From contig NC_090697.1 in NCBI RefSeq assembly GCF_040954835.1, positions 17,166,001 to 17,230,000 of the forward strand: a stretch of DNA of 64,000 bases. Reading direction: 5' to 3'. Below are positions 50,001 to 62,037 of the stretch, one piece after another (the stretch's first letter is position 1; the number at the start of each line of letters is the position of its first letter). Under the pieces are notes generated by a model. That model worked only from the letters and a program-made list of their open reading frames with translations. It was not told where the DNA came from and searched no databases. The translations under genes were made by a program, and so were the position numbers. Origin of the DNA: Lepisosteus oculatus. Lineage: Eukaryota > Chordata > Actinopteri > Semionotiformes > Lepisosteidae.

Positions 50001-53000
50001 CTGTATGTTGTAAAATGTCCTGGAACAGCACAGTGCTGTCTGGTAGACACATTTATAGCAACAATTTATTTTTAATAAAAGTGGTTGACAAAAAACACAT
50101 ATGCCGAATGGCAACACCTTTAGCTTTGAGAAGGAAGGAACCGATGTAAGCTGAAAATGTAATTACAGTCTCATGCTGTTTATTGGGTATTAACAATGGC
50201 AAATCGTGGCTGAGGTCTGTCTGATTCAAACTGCTGCTTTTAGCTCTTTGTTGAAGGAAAGGTTGTAATCTTGCCTGATCTGGAGAGCAAACATGTGGAT
50301 GACCCAAGCTGTGGGACTGTGTGTACTGTACCTTAAAACTGGGCGGACAGCCCACAAAATGTGCAAGCTAGCACAAAGGTTTAGTGAAAACGTGGCCTGC
50401 ATTCTTGTGCCGGAATTCCTTTATAGACAGACTCTTTAAAACACTTCCTCAAAGCTTAGGAACTGCTTCTTCCTGTCTTTATGTATAGCTAACATAACAA
50501 AAACGACTACATTGGTTTGCTGACACTGTAATATTAAGTTATTGTCTTTTTCTATAGAGTGGCCACTATTAATTGTCATTTAGCAGGGGCGTTCTTTATT
50601 GCCTAAGAAATTCCACACAGACTTTTCTACTTTAATAAAAGTAGATGCATCTAAGTGCATATAATCTTACCACTTGTTTTTCCTCTAAGTTTAACGTGGC
50701 AGCTTAATAGCAAATAACTTCTGTGAGCATTCAGGCTGCCACCAAGGAGCTAAAGTAGTTGTGCTTGTCATATTTGCTGTCATGGATTAGGTGAAATGCA
50801 CAGAAGCATTTCCGTAGTTCGTGGTACAGCTGTAGTCTGCAGTTAAGAAAACTGTCTGGATCAGATGACAGTGTTCATTTTGGAACAGCCCTCCTGGCTA
50901 TTCTTTTACTCTGTCATTTTTTCCTACCATTGAAGTCGTCACTTGAGGCTACATTATGTTGAAAACTTGGTAAAGTATCAGCATGTACTTTCAATGAGTC
51001 TGCAGTTTCTAATTATAGACTTTTTGAGCTGAATCAAAACAGTTTCTGCTTAGATGCTGATTAACAGACTCTTGATGAATTTTACTGCAAAAGTATTATA
51101 TTTTAATTTTTATTAAAGATGACTCTTTCAGCTGCTTGTTTCAAATATCTTTTTCTCTAAAATGGTGTGTCATGTAACAACATTACAATTACAACATTTT
51201 TGGAATTCCCAAATTGAATCATTTAGACATACATACACGAACACAGTTAATCATTATGTCACTATCTTTTCCATAGGCCTCATAATCATAATCGGGCAGT
51301 CAAAATATTTCGGCCTAGCAGCTACAGGCCAGCTACAGTTTAGTTAGGGTTCATCAGTTCAGTGCAGCCATGTCTTGCCTATTTGTTTTTGCTACTTTGT
51401 GTGCTTTTTAAAGCTCTTCTGTGTACAGTACGCAAGAGTGTGTTTGTGATTACGATTGTGTAAAGCAAGCTCAGAGACTGCACAAGGGGGTAAACAAAAA
51501 TAGTCCTTGCTTCCTTGCTAATAGTGAGATTGGTAACAAAAAAAAAGAAGAAAAGGGGGACTGGAATATGCTGAATTCAAAGTGATCGTGATTTGTTTAG
51601 GATAAGTAGCAGTAGCCGTGACCTTCAGTCCAGGTCCTGGAGAGTTTTCTAGGTCTGAAGTACCTATAGAATTAGTAGATGCTGTTACGTTAGTTCAGTT
51701 TAGGTTGAAATGCACTGATTTCGTTGTTTAAATGAGCTGCAGAGAATTGTTTCAGACATACTGACCTCCAGGCCTGGAAATGAAGACCACAGTTCAGTAG
51801 TGAAATATGGCCAAAAATATTGTAATAGAAGCCGGTGAGAATTAAATAAGCCTCATTTTTGCATGGGTATGTTTTTTTTTAGAGGACATTTTACTTTGTG
51901 TTATATCATCAAGCTAAATTTTTAGTTATCTATTTATATTACTTTAAAAAGACAATTATGACGCCTTGCTGGAAACTAGTGGGGATTGTCAGAACTGTGT
52001 GCTTTTTTATTCTCCAGTGTTCAAAAATACTGCTTGATAATGTGCCTCCCAATAGAGTAGAGTGATAATACTGTATGATTTTAGTGTGTGGTCATTACAT
52101 TACAAATTGGTACAAATACCGAAGGAAAGCCCCCATGAATCCTGTAAAGTTACTGTTTATATTTACAATTCATGATTTTGAGCAATAAGCAAATAGTAAA
52201 TCAGTGCCCAATGCCAAAATCTATGTGTTTGTTTACTTGTATTCAGAGTGATGAAGCAGAACTTCACAGTTCACAATGAATTACCCAACTCAGATTTATA
52301 GGTAGTACTTTCTGCTTGTCAGAAATAAGGCCAGAAGCACTCTGTTTCCCATTTGGACATGCTCTGTTATCAGGGCGGTAGTCATAACCACACAAAGTGT
52401 CATTATTCCTGAATCCTGTGGTCCAGAGCATCAGCTGGACATGAATTTCATTAATACTGGTTGTGTGTATTAAGGTTGATTTAAATATGATGTGGAAAGT
52501 CATTGTGGGCATGGAGCTGGATTAACTATAATAATTCTGCATACTGTTCTCGAGGTTATTCAGTGCGAACGTGGTCTTAGATTCTGCGTTATTTAAAATG
52601 GGGAACACTGATCAAACCTTGAATTATATTTTGGTATTGTCAGATCAGTATTTTATCACAATTGGATGATGACTGCTCATTAGAAACTAGTATTGTGTCG
52701 TTAAAGAATTATCTGCAAATTGTAGACTTGTGGTTCCCAACCAGTTCTCAAAGTTCACACCAGCTTACCTTACAACATCCCTTTTGCCTTCAGTCTTTCT
52801 GATAAGATATTCTGATAAGAAGTGCAGAGTAACCTTCAGAAACAGCATGTACCCTTTTTTCTCTGTCTCATAATATATTGTCTGCTCTTCCTGTGTTTTA
52901 ATTTGAAATAAGTATCACTTCTCCTTAGAGTACTATTGCACTTCTCGAGTTTAGCTATTGTTCTTTTTAATAACATGTTTCAAATGGCAAAGTGAGCAGA

Positions 53001-56000
53001 TGTTAAAGTCCCCCACATTAGATAGGCATTTTCTGTTTTGTTCATGGTATTGTATCAAAATCCTGTTACAGTCTTTTGTATATCTATTAAAGAAACAATC
53101 TGTCCTGTACTGGATAAAGAACAAGTTTAGTTGAAGTTGAACAGCAGAAAGTATTCATTTAATTTCTATTATCTCTGTTTATGTTGCCTTAAAAGGATCT
53201 ACAGCACACAGGTTCTATCAGTGAATATAGTTTTTCTGTGTGCTCCAAATGTTCATTTCCATTATGTTGCTTGGTAGATCTCAAGATGAAATTTTACTCT
53301 TTGTCAAAGTTGGCAAACATCTGTTCTCTTCTACCTTAAGTAGAGAAGTGAGAAGAATTTCCAATTAACTTAACTAAAACTGTAACATTTTGAGTGTTCT
53401 CACTCTGTGGTTTGCAGATCATTCTTTTCTTTTGAAGGGTTTGTTACATTTCATATTCATTATCATAATTTACTCATATTTCTTCTGGCTGCTACACCTC
53501 TATCCTGTATTCTGATATACCTTACCAGAGTCTTCATGGCAGATTGCTGCTGCAGTTAAAGCTTTTCCTTACTGCATAGTCAAGGTCGTTTTCTGAATGA
53601 TAGAAGTTAGCTCTTTTATCACCCACGCAGTTTTACAGTCATCAGGGACCAAGTCTTGCATTAAACTCCTAATTCTCAAGACGTGTCCTTGAAGCAAACG
53701 ATCACACACAGGCTTCCAGACTAAAAAAAACAACAGAGGAGGCTCTATAAACTTGAATGCTTTTCCCGCTGTTTTGTGTTTCTGGAGCAGCTCTGCTGCT
53801 AAATGCTTTTTCACACAGTTCTCCTCGTTGCTCGAAATGGGAGCTCCATGGAATAATGCTGCTAACTTGAAATGTATTCTTTTTAAATTCTTAATGGTAC
53901 AGGTTTTAGATACCAAAAAATAACAAGAAAAGGTACAATTGGCTAAACAGAATCATAAGTTGCAGAAGGGCTTAAATATGTCTTTTATTTAAGTGCTTTG
54001 TGAATGTTAAGTGTCAAGTCGGTTCTTTTGGAAGATTCTGTATTCTTCAAGATCTCAAGAATGTTGTTGCATCAAGGTTTTCTCATAAATCTAATTTAGC
54101 AGAAACTGCTACATGTTTTTGTTTTTGCTTTTGGAAGATAAGATCAAGCCTGATGACCTCAGTCCAAGCTGCAGGTCTGTCTAAGTTTGTAACCTGTAAT
54201 GTCTTTCAATGGATAAAAATTTAGGCAAACCTGGGCCAAATTCTTCGGCATTAAATACTGTTCTGTATTAATTAGTAGTATTAAACACGGTGCGGAATAT
54301 TTTTTACATAACTGGCTTCTGGAAGGCTTGGCCCTGGTGTGAGTGTGTGCAGGTCTGTGTCTGAGTTTTCCCTGGACTGACATCCCTTCTAGGATACATA
54401 CATCCTGCCTTTCACCCGTTTCTGGTCAGAATGGCTCCTACTCCCCTGTGACCCTAAATTGAGTGAAGTGGTTAGATAAACGTTGGATATTGAGGTAGAT
54501 GGCTAATTATGATGAATTTTTGTATACATTGAATTCAGAACAGTGAAGGCGAGACGGCAACCAGCCTGCCTTCATTTTGGAAAAGTTTGCTTTTTCAGGC
54601 AAAGCAAAATCTATAGAGCCCTCCGAGTGCAGAAAGAGAACAGGATATGCACAGCTCAGTGCAAGATGTATTGTGCTTGTTAGTAAAACCCTTAGTATTG
54701 TTGGGTGATTCAATATTCAGTTCAATCTTGCTCTAAAATAGGCTGATTTGACTCACTATTTGCTGATGTATTCTCAAAGCATGTGGACCAGGCTATTTCA
54801 TACCATTTAATGTATGTGTTTTAATTAGAACTGGGCATCCAGTGGAATGCTAGGCAACAGAAGGAAACAGTTTGGTATAGGATGACATGCCATGATAATA
54901 AATCGAGTGTGTTTAGTTTTTATTAGTAGTGTATAGAATCTGAAACAGGAAGTTCAAAAAAGTCTTTTTTGCAAGTAAACAGACCATAAACTGGTGCCCC
55001 TTTTTATTTCTCTTTAAACCTTGTGAAGAGTCAGTTCTCATCCTTTGATGAGTAAAGTTTAAAATAACTATAGGCAGTGTTAAAACAATGTGTGTCTGAG
55101 TGGCTTCATTTAAACAGATGAGTTTGTTAATGGATTCAGGACTTCCAAATAATAATATTCTCTTGTCAAGCATCGCCATGTGTTGCTGGAAGTGCTTGAT
55201 GTGATCTATCCGTTCATTTTCCAGACGCTTCTTTCAATTAAGGGTCACTGGGGAGCTGGAGCCTACCCCGGCAGGTGACCGGTGCAGGGTGGGGTACACC
55301 TGGATAGGATGCCAATCTGTTGAAGTGCAGACAGCAACATGCACACACTCAACCGGGGCTAATTTTCCCAGAAGCCAAATAACCTACCACTGTCTTTGGA
55401 CAGAAGCAAACGGAGGGAAAACCATACGAAATCTATAAAGACAGCACCTCAGGTCTGGATTTGCCCCAGCACTGCGAGGCATCACTGCTAACCACTGTGC
55501 CACTGTGTTGCCGCTTAATGTGGTACGGAAAGGTCGCTTGCAGGCTCAGAGCATAAACAGTGAACCCCTCTGTGTTAAAAAAACAACAACAAACAGTTTG
55601 TCTAGGTTTCAAAAGGGTGATGTCACTTCTGTAACAGGCTCAGGCAACTCAGTCCTGCTTTGCACATATGGTACGCTGGGTAGCCTTTCAGTTGGTGGTT
55701 GCAGCACAGGCCTAGAGCTGATCTCTAGAGGAGCTGGGTTCCATCACCCAGGCAACCAGATTCAATAATGGCCACTGCAGACTGCTTGTTCACAAATATG
55801 CAAGAGGGGACACAAGCATCATCGGTTTTCCTCAGTTCAGTCTTACTGTTTAGATATAGTTATAAAATGATACAAATTTAGCAATTACTGTCTTAGTTTC
55901 AATGCGTCATCTTGAAAGGCATGCAGTGCGTGTGTTGCATACATAGACAGCATGCTCCCCAGTTCCTTCCCTTCTGTTTTGTACTGTTGAATAGCACTTT

Positions 56001-58037
56001 TAAACCTTTGCATTTGATACTGCACAGCGTAGCTAAATGTTTTATTGTTTTTTTATGTATCCTATAAATCTTGATATAAGCAGAACACAACTCCCTGCAG
56101 TATGTTTTCAGTAGTATTGATTAATCCTTTTGTTAATAAACTGAACAAATGTTTAATCTGATACAATTCCCGGGAATGCAATAGGCTTCTGCTGTTATGC
56201 ACACATACTCCACAATAATTACAAACTTAAACTGTAGTTCACTTGGTGACTGTACTTTCCTACAGTGCTTTTTTGTTGCTCAGCATTTCTTTTACGATTA
56301 AAGGGGATCAGTCTTTGGGGAGAAGTGAGGTTTATTTTTACAGTACACCAAGTATGAAAAAATAAATTCTCTTGTGGCTAACAAACCACATGTCTGGGAA
56401 TTTTGAGAATCAAATTATTTGGTTTCCTGTGGTTTTTTTTTGTCCTAGCTTCTGTTGCATTACAAACCTGCTAGAAATATTGAATTAAAATTCAAAGATA
56501 AAAGCTTTCATTGTTGTGTCTTAAAGACATCATGACCAAAGACTAAAATGTGCTGCCTAACTGGCATACATGACTCCTCAGATTTTAAACATAAGGACTA
56601 GCTAATTTCTTCTACTAATTACTACTGGAACCGTGGATCTCATTCAGCTGTTTCTTGAAAGAATCTAGGGTATTGGCTTCAAAAAAATAATCATAGAAAA
56701 TAATGTACTTTGTTCCAGGCACGTATATACCTCTGTAAAAATTGGAGCATCCTCCCCTTCCTCTTATATGCACTTCACCTTTTTTGTCAATTTCTGTTCC
56801 AAATGCAATTTACCTTTGTCAGTACCCCTGATTTTGGATACTTGGTTTTGTCCATGCGGGTATCCTCAGTATCCTACGTGTAATCTAGATTCATACAGTA
56901 GCGTGCTGGTTTTCAAGAGAATTTGGAGAGGGGTGTTTCTCCCACCTCTACCATGTCATGGGCCACTGGCCTTCAACTCAAGTCCTAGAGAGCCGCAGTC
57001 TAGGAGGTTTTATTCGATTTAATCAATTAAATTAAATCTAAAGGCTTCAAGTAATTACATTGTGATCAGTCATGCAGGTGATGTTTTAAATTAGTTTACA
57101 GATCGATTAAGACTAAAACCTAAATACCTTTTAGCCACTGAAGACTGTCATTCTTAATGGAACAAATTACTAGATTTGAGTAAATTGATCAGTAATTTAA
57201 AAGTTTTTCCCAACTTGAGAAAGACTGACTTCAGCGGAGGGTATAGACCAAATGCCAACTAGACTCTTTAGTTGTAGGAAAGGTTGACTGATCAGTGTGC
57301 AGTCATGCTTTTTTCTTGTTTCATTTTTATATTTGTAGGGTAGTATTGTTTATATGCTCCTACCCATTCTGATCCTTTGATAGCAAAGACTGCTTCCTGT
57401 AAGGCAGAATGTGTTTTTCAAGGAGATTTAAGATGGTTAAAATCTGGAAATCCCTGAAGTATGGAAGTGGTGTTATGGTGGTACTTTATTTTGCTTTTTA
57501 AATTTGTCTGTGATTTTCACTTTAGTTACCCTGTTGGTCAAATCTGCTGACTACAAATGTTAATTAACATGATGAATTTTCTCATGTTGTGATTAAACAA
57601 TAAAATGTCACTATAATATTGTACATTTTGTGATAATGTTGTACATTTCTTGCACTTAAAAGTGGTTTCTGTTGATGTGTAATAAATGTCCAATTATTTA
57701 TAAAACTTATATCTTGCATGGACAAAAAGGCTCTGGTGGTTTCTGTTAGAGCCTACATTTCTGTTACCTTCAGAAAGCGTTTTCCATCTGCCCTGTCACA
57801 GTTCTGTTCAAATTATAAACTAGTTTTCTTTCAGTCATATCTTCCTTTGGACCCACCCAGATCTTTTCAGTTACAAATTTAGATCAGTTGGCTGCACTGA
57901 TGAGTCAGACGCTTTCTTTTCCTCTTTTTAAAACCATTCTTTTGAAACTCCATAAGAGCCTATGATCATGGTATATAGTTCACCCACAGATTTATGTTTC
58001 ACTATATTAGTTTCTGTTACAAATAGGTTTCTTGCTC

Positions 58038-58073
<36 letters not shown>

Positions 58074-61000
58074 TTATAAGTGTAAGCAATTATTATCATT
58101 ATCTAGTGCTTTTCTGGACACTCCACTTAAAGTGCTTTACAGATAAAAGGGACTGCCCTCCACCACCAATGTGCAGCATCCAGCAGGATGATGCGACGGC
58201 AGCCATAGTGCAACAGAACGATCATCACACATCACACATAATTAAGCCAATTCATAGATGGGGATTATTAGGAGGCCATGATTGGTAAGGGCCAATGGGA
58301 AATTTGGCCAGGACGCCGGGGTTACACCCCTACTCTTTTCGAGAAATGCAATGGGATTTTTAATGACCACAGAGAGTCAGGACCTCGGTTTTACATCCAA
58401 AGGACGGCGCCTCTTTACAGTATACTGTCCCCGTCACTATACTGGGGCATTAGGACCCACATGGACTGTGGGGTGAGCTCCCCCTGCTGGCCCCACTCAC
58501 ACCTCTTCCAGCAGCGACCTTAGTGTTTCCCAGGAGATCTCCCATCCAGGTACTGACCAGGCTCACACCTGCTGAGATTCAGTGGGTCGCCAGTTGTGAG
58601 TTGCAGGGTGATATGGCTGCTTGCCTTGCACCATGCATGAGATATTAAATGTGGCAGCTTTTTTGTTCATATATGCTGAATAGACAAAACATTAGGAACA
58701 TCTTGCTAATATTGCATTGCACCCTCTTTTGCCATCAGAACAGCCTCAGTTCATCAGGGCGTGGACTCAACAAAGTGTAGAAAGCATTTCACAGGGCTGC
58801 TGGCACATGCTGAATCCAGTGCTTCCCACAGTTGAGTTGGGTTGGCTGGTAGTGGACCTCTACTCCATCTCATTCCACACATGTTCAATTGGACTAAGAT
58901 CTGGTGACAGGGAAGACCGCTGCATTAAGATGGTCATATTCGTAGAACCATTCCTAGATAATCTCAGCATTATGCTGCTGAGAACATCCATTTGAAGATG
59001 GATACAATGCTGCCATGAAGGGACGCACCTGATTGGCAATGATGTTCAGCTGGCCTGTGGTATTCAAACGTTGCTCCACTTTTATCACGGGGTGCAATGT
59101 GTGCCATGAAAACACACCACCACCAGCCTGCAGTGTTGACACCTGGCATGATGGATGCATGGACCCATGTGGTTTTCTCCATAACCTAGAGTCCTCCTAT
59201 CAGCGTGAAACAGCAGGAACCGGGATTCATCAGATCAGGCAATGTTTTTCCAATCCTCCAGTGTCCAATGTTTTTGTTTCAAATACCTCAGAAGTATTGG
59301 CAAACTCAATCCAGTGAACTTCAGAATAAAGGGTGAAGCACAAACCAGAAATCACAAGTGGAAACTGTTATGGACCTGCTTTTAAAACCACTAAGTGAAG
59401 GCACTTTATGCAAGAGTTGTGGGAGTATGGAATAAGCTGTGCAACCATGTTGAAACCCTGGCTTTTTTGGCAGAATGGTTAGCTGAGAACTAACGGTAAT
59501 AGAAACTGAACTTGATAAAAGGACTGAATGGCCTCCTTTTGTTTGTAGCCTTTGATATTTTCTTAAACAACTGTAGCGTCAATTTAGCTTCGGAAATCTT
59601 AAACTCTGAAATATTCTAGGAAAATAAAAACGCTGATGAGGAAATACTGTTTCCATTCCTTTTAAAATCATGCTGCTGTACATCATGTCTATGATTTTTG
59701 GCAGATCTGCAACACAAACAGTTGTTCTATTAAACATTAGTTGGGGTCGTTGTTTTCCTTTCACAACCTTCAGGAGAGAACACTGCAGGAACTGCAGGAA
59801 ATCCAAATCAGATTAAGGTCTTGGTAAGCAGCTGTGATCCAGAAAGTACACACAAGCTGAAGACCTTGGGAAGTTGTTTTAGTATGAAGGCAGATAGCTT
59901 TTCATCATTGTACATGAATGTAATGAGTAAGCTGATATTTATTTGGTATTTTTCAGAAGAAGAATTTGCCTTGTTCATGTTTGCAAAAACATTTTCTTCT
60001 CAAGTGCATAAACATACAACAGAGAAGGATGTCTGCACTGAAAGCTTAAGTATGTAGTGTCAATGCACAGAAGTCCTGATGCGTCGTGTGCTTCATGGCC
60101 ATTGCATGAGAATCATGAGTTTTGAAAATGGTATTGTGGTACAACTTAAAGTATTGTACAATCTCACCTTTCAGAGCAAACTAGCTGTCACACATTGGCT
60201 GTATGTACAGTACTGTGTCGCAAGCTGCCTGATGTTTAAGTGTACAGTAATTGTATGCTGTGCACCACTGTAGGCGATGACCAGTTCAAACGTGTCTGAG
60301 CCAGCTGTGTACTCTTCTTATGTTATTTTTGTTTCTTCACTCTCCTGTTATTTAGCATTTCTCTGGATTTTCCTTCAAGATAACATAGATTGCTCATTTT
60401 AAAGATTGTCAAAACTGTACCAGGCTGTGCTTCTCAGGCTCCAATTTGCTTTTCTTTCTCTCGGTAGTTGAACAACAGTGAGCTCTGTAATAGCCTCGGC
60501 AGCTGTATGTCGTTAACCGGTTTTCAATGTGAAAGCTGGAACCGCGGCCAAAGCTGAAAGTTTCATTCTGCACCTGGAAACCTTCTCCCTCATTTACATT
60601 CAGCCCACAGCACTTTACTTGTTAGGCTCAGAGTGTTTTGCAGATAGTTCGGGATTGTGAAATGCTACAGGACAGAAAGTAATGCAAGGTCATGACATAT
60701 TATAGCTCTTTTCTTGATGTGCTGCGAGTGCGGAATGTGCACTTGGCCAGATCACGTCATTATAACAATTTCTCTTTAATTATTTCACGTTTAAACCTTG
60801 AATCCCACTTTTCATCAAGTTCCTGTCTTTTACATTACAGATACCTAGAGCATTTTGTCACATAAAACACAGTACACCAGGATTGCTAAAAGGAGCTCAC
60901 GCAGGAAGTTCTAAAACATACAGCCCAGTGTTTTAGAAATACAGTTTAATGGGTCAACAAAGCAGAAAAAAATGTCGATTGGTAATTGGAAGTTTTGTGC

Positions 61001-62037
61001 AGCATTTAGACCTATCGAATCAGTGTTACCCCTTTGGAATCTTGGAAGATGCTGATCATCTTAGACTATCGTAGAGGTTATTTGTGTTAAAAATGCCTGA
61101 TGCATTCGCAACATTGTTCATTCTTGGACTTAGTGGTGAACCCGTGCTCAGTCATCAGTAACCAGAGGCACACATTTCGCTGAATTGCAGTGTTCATGAG
61201 CTTGACAGATGTTATCCTGCTTAAAACAGCAGAGAATGTTTTTGCACTGGTTGCATTTGAGTGCCATGCAGCCGTGCTCTGCTTCCATGGTTTTAGTTAC
61301 TGGTCAAATCCTGAACAATATCTACAGAAGTTCTGCTATGAACAGAACAACTGACATATGTACTATATATCCTGGTTCTAGTCTAATCCTCTTATAAGCT
61401 GAAAAAGTGACCAAGATTATTCAGTAAATATTAAGAGTCTGCAAAGTGTCATTTACGAACGTAGGCAAAGGGTAGTTCTGTTACTTTCAAGTTCATGATA
61501 GGAATTCTGAAAGAAGATGACTGTGGGTTAATATGTATCAACCATGTGTAAGGTTTTGCACATTTTGAGAGTGGGGAAAAATACAGAGCAGTAATGACAT
61601 GTCTGCACCCCTCCATTAATTAAGCTATTAAACTATTTAGAGGATAATTTCATTTTACAAAGTGAGCTATTTTTGATCTTTTCAGTATGGAATTGATTGC
61701 TCCCTGTGTTGTCTGATCTGTCTAGTTTATATAATCGTGATGAGAGTTAAGAGTTTGATGTACATTCTTCATCAAGTGCCCCAGTTTGTGCCCTTAGTAG
61801 GCAACTCTGTAAAATCATCTGCAGACAATGGGCTTTGTCATTTGTCAGGGCTTGAAAAGTGAAGTGAAGAGAAAAGTGAAGTGAAGCTAACCACGAAACG
61901 TCTCTCTCTTATTTCATTCTTCAGCAGAGACCTCACTGCTCTTCTCTGTTTCTCTTTTGCAGGCGTACAATATCCACGTGAATGGTGTGCTTCATTGTCG
62001 GGTCAGGTACAGCCAGCTGCTGGGGTTGCATGAACAG
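41070..62037 (+). CDS. SNX17: sorting nexin-17, first two coding exons (partial)
   Basis: Endosomal PX-FERM adaptor that binds NPxY cargo tails (for example LRP1, integrin beta1) and sends them to Retriever-dependent recycling. Exon 1 is 41070-41129: MHFSIPETEVRAGDNGSTYV, then GTGAGT. Exon 2 is 61963-62037: AYNIHVNGVLHCRVRYSQLL followed by GLHEQ, then GTAAAA. Both are whole codons (60 and 75 nt) and join in phase 0. They encode the very conserved N-terminus and the first beta strands of the PX domain. The start has A at -3. The remaining exons (rest of PX, FERM-like, C-terminal tail) are beyond the right edge. The intron between them is 20.8 kb. Head-to-head order with EIF2B4 matches the human locus and supports the call. 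Confidence 0.95.
43120..43340. repeat. GC-rich segment, possible SINE
   Basis: A clearly GC-rich block (for example 'gaggcggcgcgcgaatag', 'gcccgggcgttgtcacctgt') in an otherwise AT-rich intron. It ends in 'gccaaaaataattggcc', which recalls the tail of some fish SINEs. It could also be a small CpG island. Confidence 0.35.
43490..44700 (+). repeat. old interspersed repeat, same type as 31790-32360
   Basis: Text such as 'tgtcgacgtgaacatctgag', 'aatccatatgatttattagc', 'tttttatggatgggtgctac' and 'atatcatcaggtcctgttga' runs in the order of a common vertebrate repeat whose other parts appear at 31790. The borders are approximate. Confidence 0.4.
46575..46912 (+). repeat. tRNA-type SINE, near full length
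   Basis: Head 'tggcagtggtaagcattgct', B-box-like 'gggttttgttcctggggtgc', then 'tgtgttctccctgtgattg', 'cctggtgtgggtgtgtgcat', 'gtgatggactggcgtctcat' and 'gtgctggaataggctttggc'. Matches 13600-13955 in the opposite orientation. Confidence 0.8.
47823..48185 (-). repeat. tRNA-type SINE, full length
   Basis: Reversed element from 'catccattcattttctagct' through 'gcacaaggcatggtgcaccc' and 'gtctttggattgtgggagga' to 'gctaaccactgcaacaccat'. About 360 bp with a recognisable tRNA-like head. Confidence 0.8.
48550..48785 (+). repeat. second 5S rRNA-like SINE type
   Basis: 'agatctcatcggctctccaa', 'gctaagcaaggcttccgg' and 'gtcctgggaagggggacctcc' resemble the 5S rRNA internal promoter (normally GCTAAGCAGGGT... 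GGGAGACC). The rest of the body differs from the main 5S-type SINE of this window. It ends near 'gctgataataaag'. Confidence 0.55.
53569..53916 (-). other. unassigned 115-codon ORF antisense in SNX17 intron 1
   Basis: An open frame from ATG to stop with a protein-like composition, including NEENCVKKHLAAELLQKH, KPVCDRLLQGHVLRIRSLMQ and DDCKTAWVIKELTSIIQK. Inside it a T-rich tract ends in an acceptor-like AG, and near its end GCA|GTAAGG looks like a donor, so part of it (about 53574-53719) could be an exon. I do not recognise the family. It may be a chance ORF or a decayed element. Confidence 0.25.
54310..54495 (+). repeat. tRNA-type SINE, 3' part
   Basis: 'aactggcttctggaaggct', 'ccctggtgtgagtgtgtgca' and 'gtgaccctaaattgagtgaa' followed by 'gtggttagataaacg'. 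The head is missing. Confidence 0.7.
55207..55512 (-). repeat. tRNA-type SINE, near full length
   Basis: Reversed element: 'atccgttcattttccagacg', 'actggggagctggagcctac', 'cctggataggatgcc', 'aaataacctaccactgtctt' and 'gctaaccactgtgccactgt'. Confidence 0.78.
58040..58622 (-). repeat. 5S rRNA-derived SINE with AAT microsatellite, near full length
   Basis: An AAT-repeat tract (58040-58072) leads into 'agtgtaagcaattattatc', 'gtgcttttctggacactcca', 'gatgatgcgacggcagccat', 'aggacgccggggttacaccc', 'cactatactggggcattagg', and the reversed 5S-like head 'aggagatctcccatccaggt'. About 550 bp. The microsatellite grew from the element's own 3' tail. Confidence 0.87.
58685..59300 (-). pseudogene. Tc1/mariner-type transposase relic
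   Basis: On the minus strand the frame 59160-58954 reads HPSCQVSTLQAGGG, VFSWHTLHPVI, EQRLNTTGQLNIIANQVRPF and ALYPSSNGCSQQHNAEII. This follows the middle of Tc1/mariner DDE transposases, in which a (Q)DN(A)P motif carries the second catalytic Asp; here that position reads QQHNA, so the Asp is lost. A small gap precedes FSWH. More of the frame can be traced in pieces to about 59260 and 58730. The start, the other catalytic residues and a clear terminal inverted repeat are absent. An AT-rich 'acaaaacattaggaacatc' near 58684 may be the decayed end of the element. Confidence 0.8.
59392..59568 (+). repeat. interspersed repeat, same family as 12480-12712
   Basis: 'gagttgtgggagtatggaat', 'gttgaaaccctggctttttt', 'actgaatggcctccttttgt' and 'gcctttgatattttctt' match the 12480 copy block by block. 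Confidence 0.55.

Larger units (their letters stand above)
41130..61962 (+). other. SNX17 intron 1, repeat-rich
   Basis: A 20,833-bp intron. Repeats recognised are at 43120-43340, 43490-44700, 46575-46912, 47823-48185, 48550-48785, 54310-54495, 55207-55512, 58040-58622, 58685-59300 and 59392-59568. I see no nested gene with convincing exons. In 41130-43100, 44720-46560, 48790-53560 and 59570-61960 I find nothing I can name. Confidence 0.6.
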
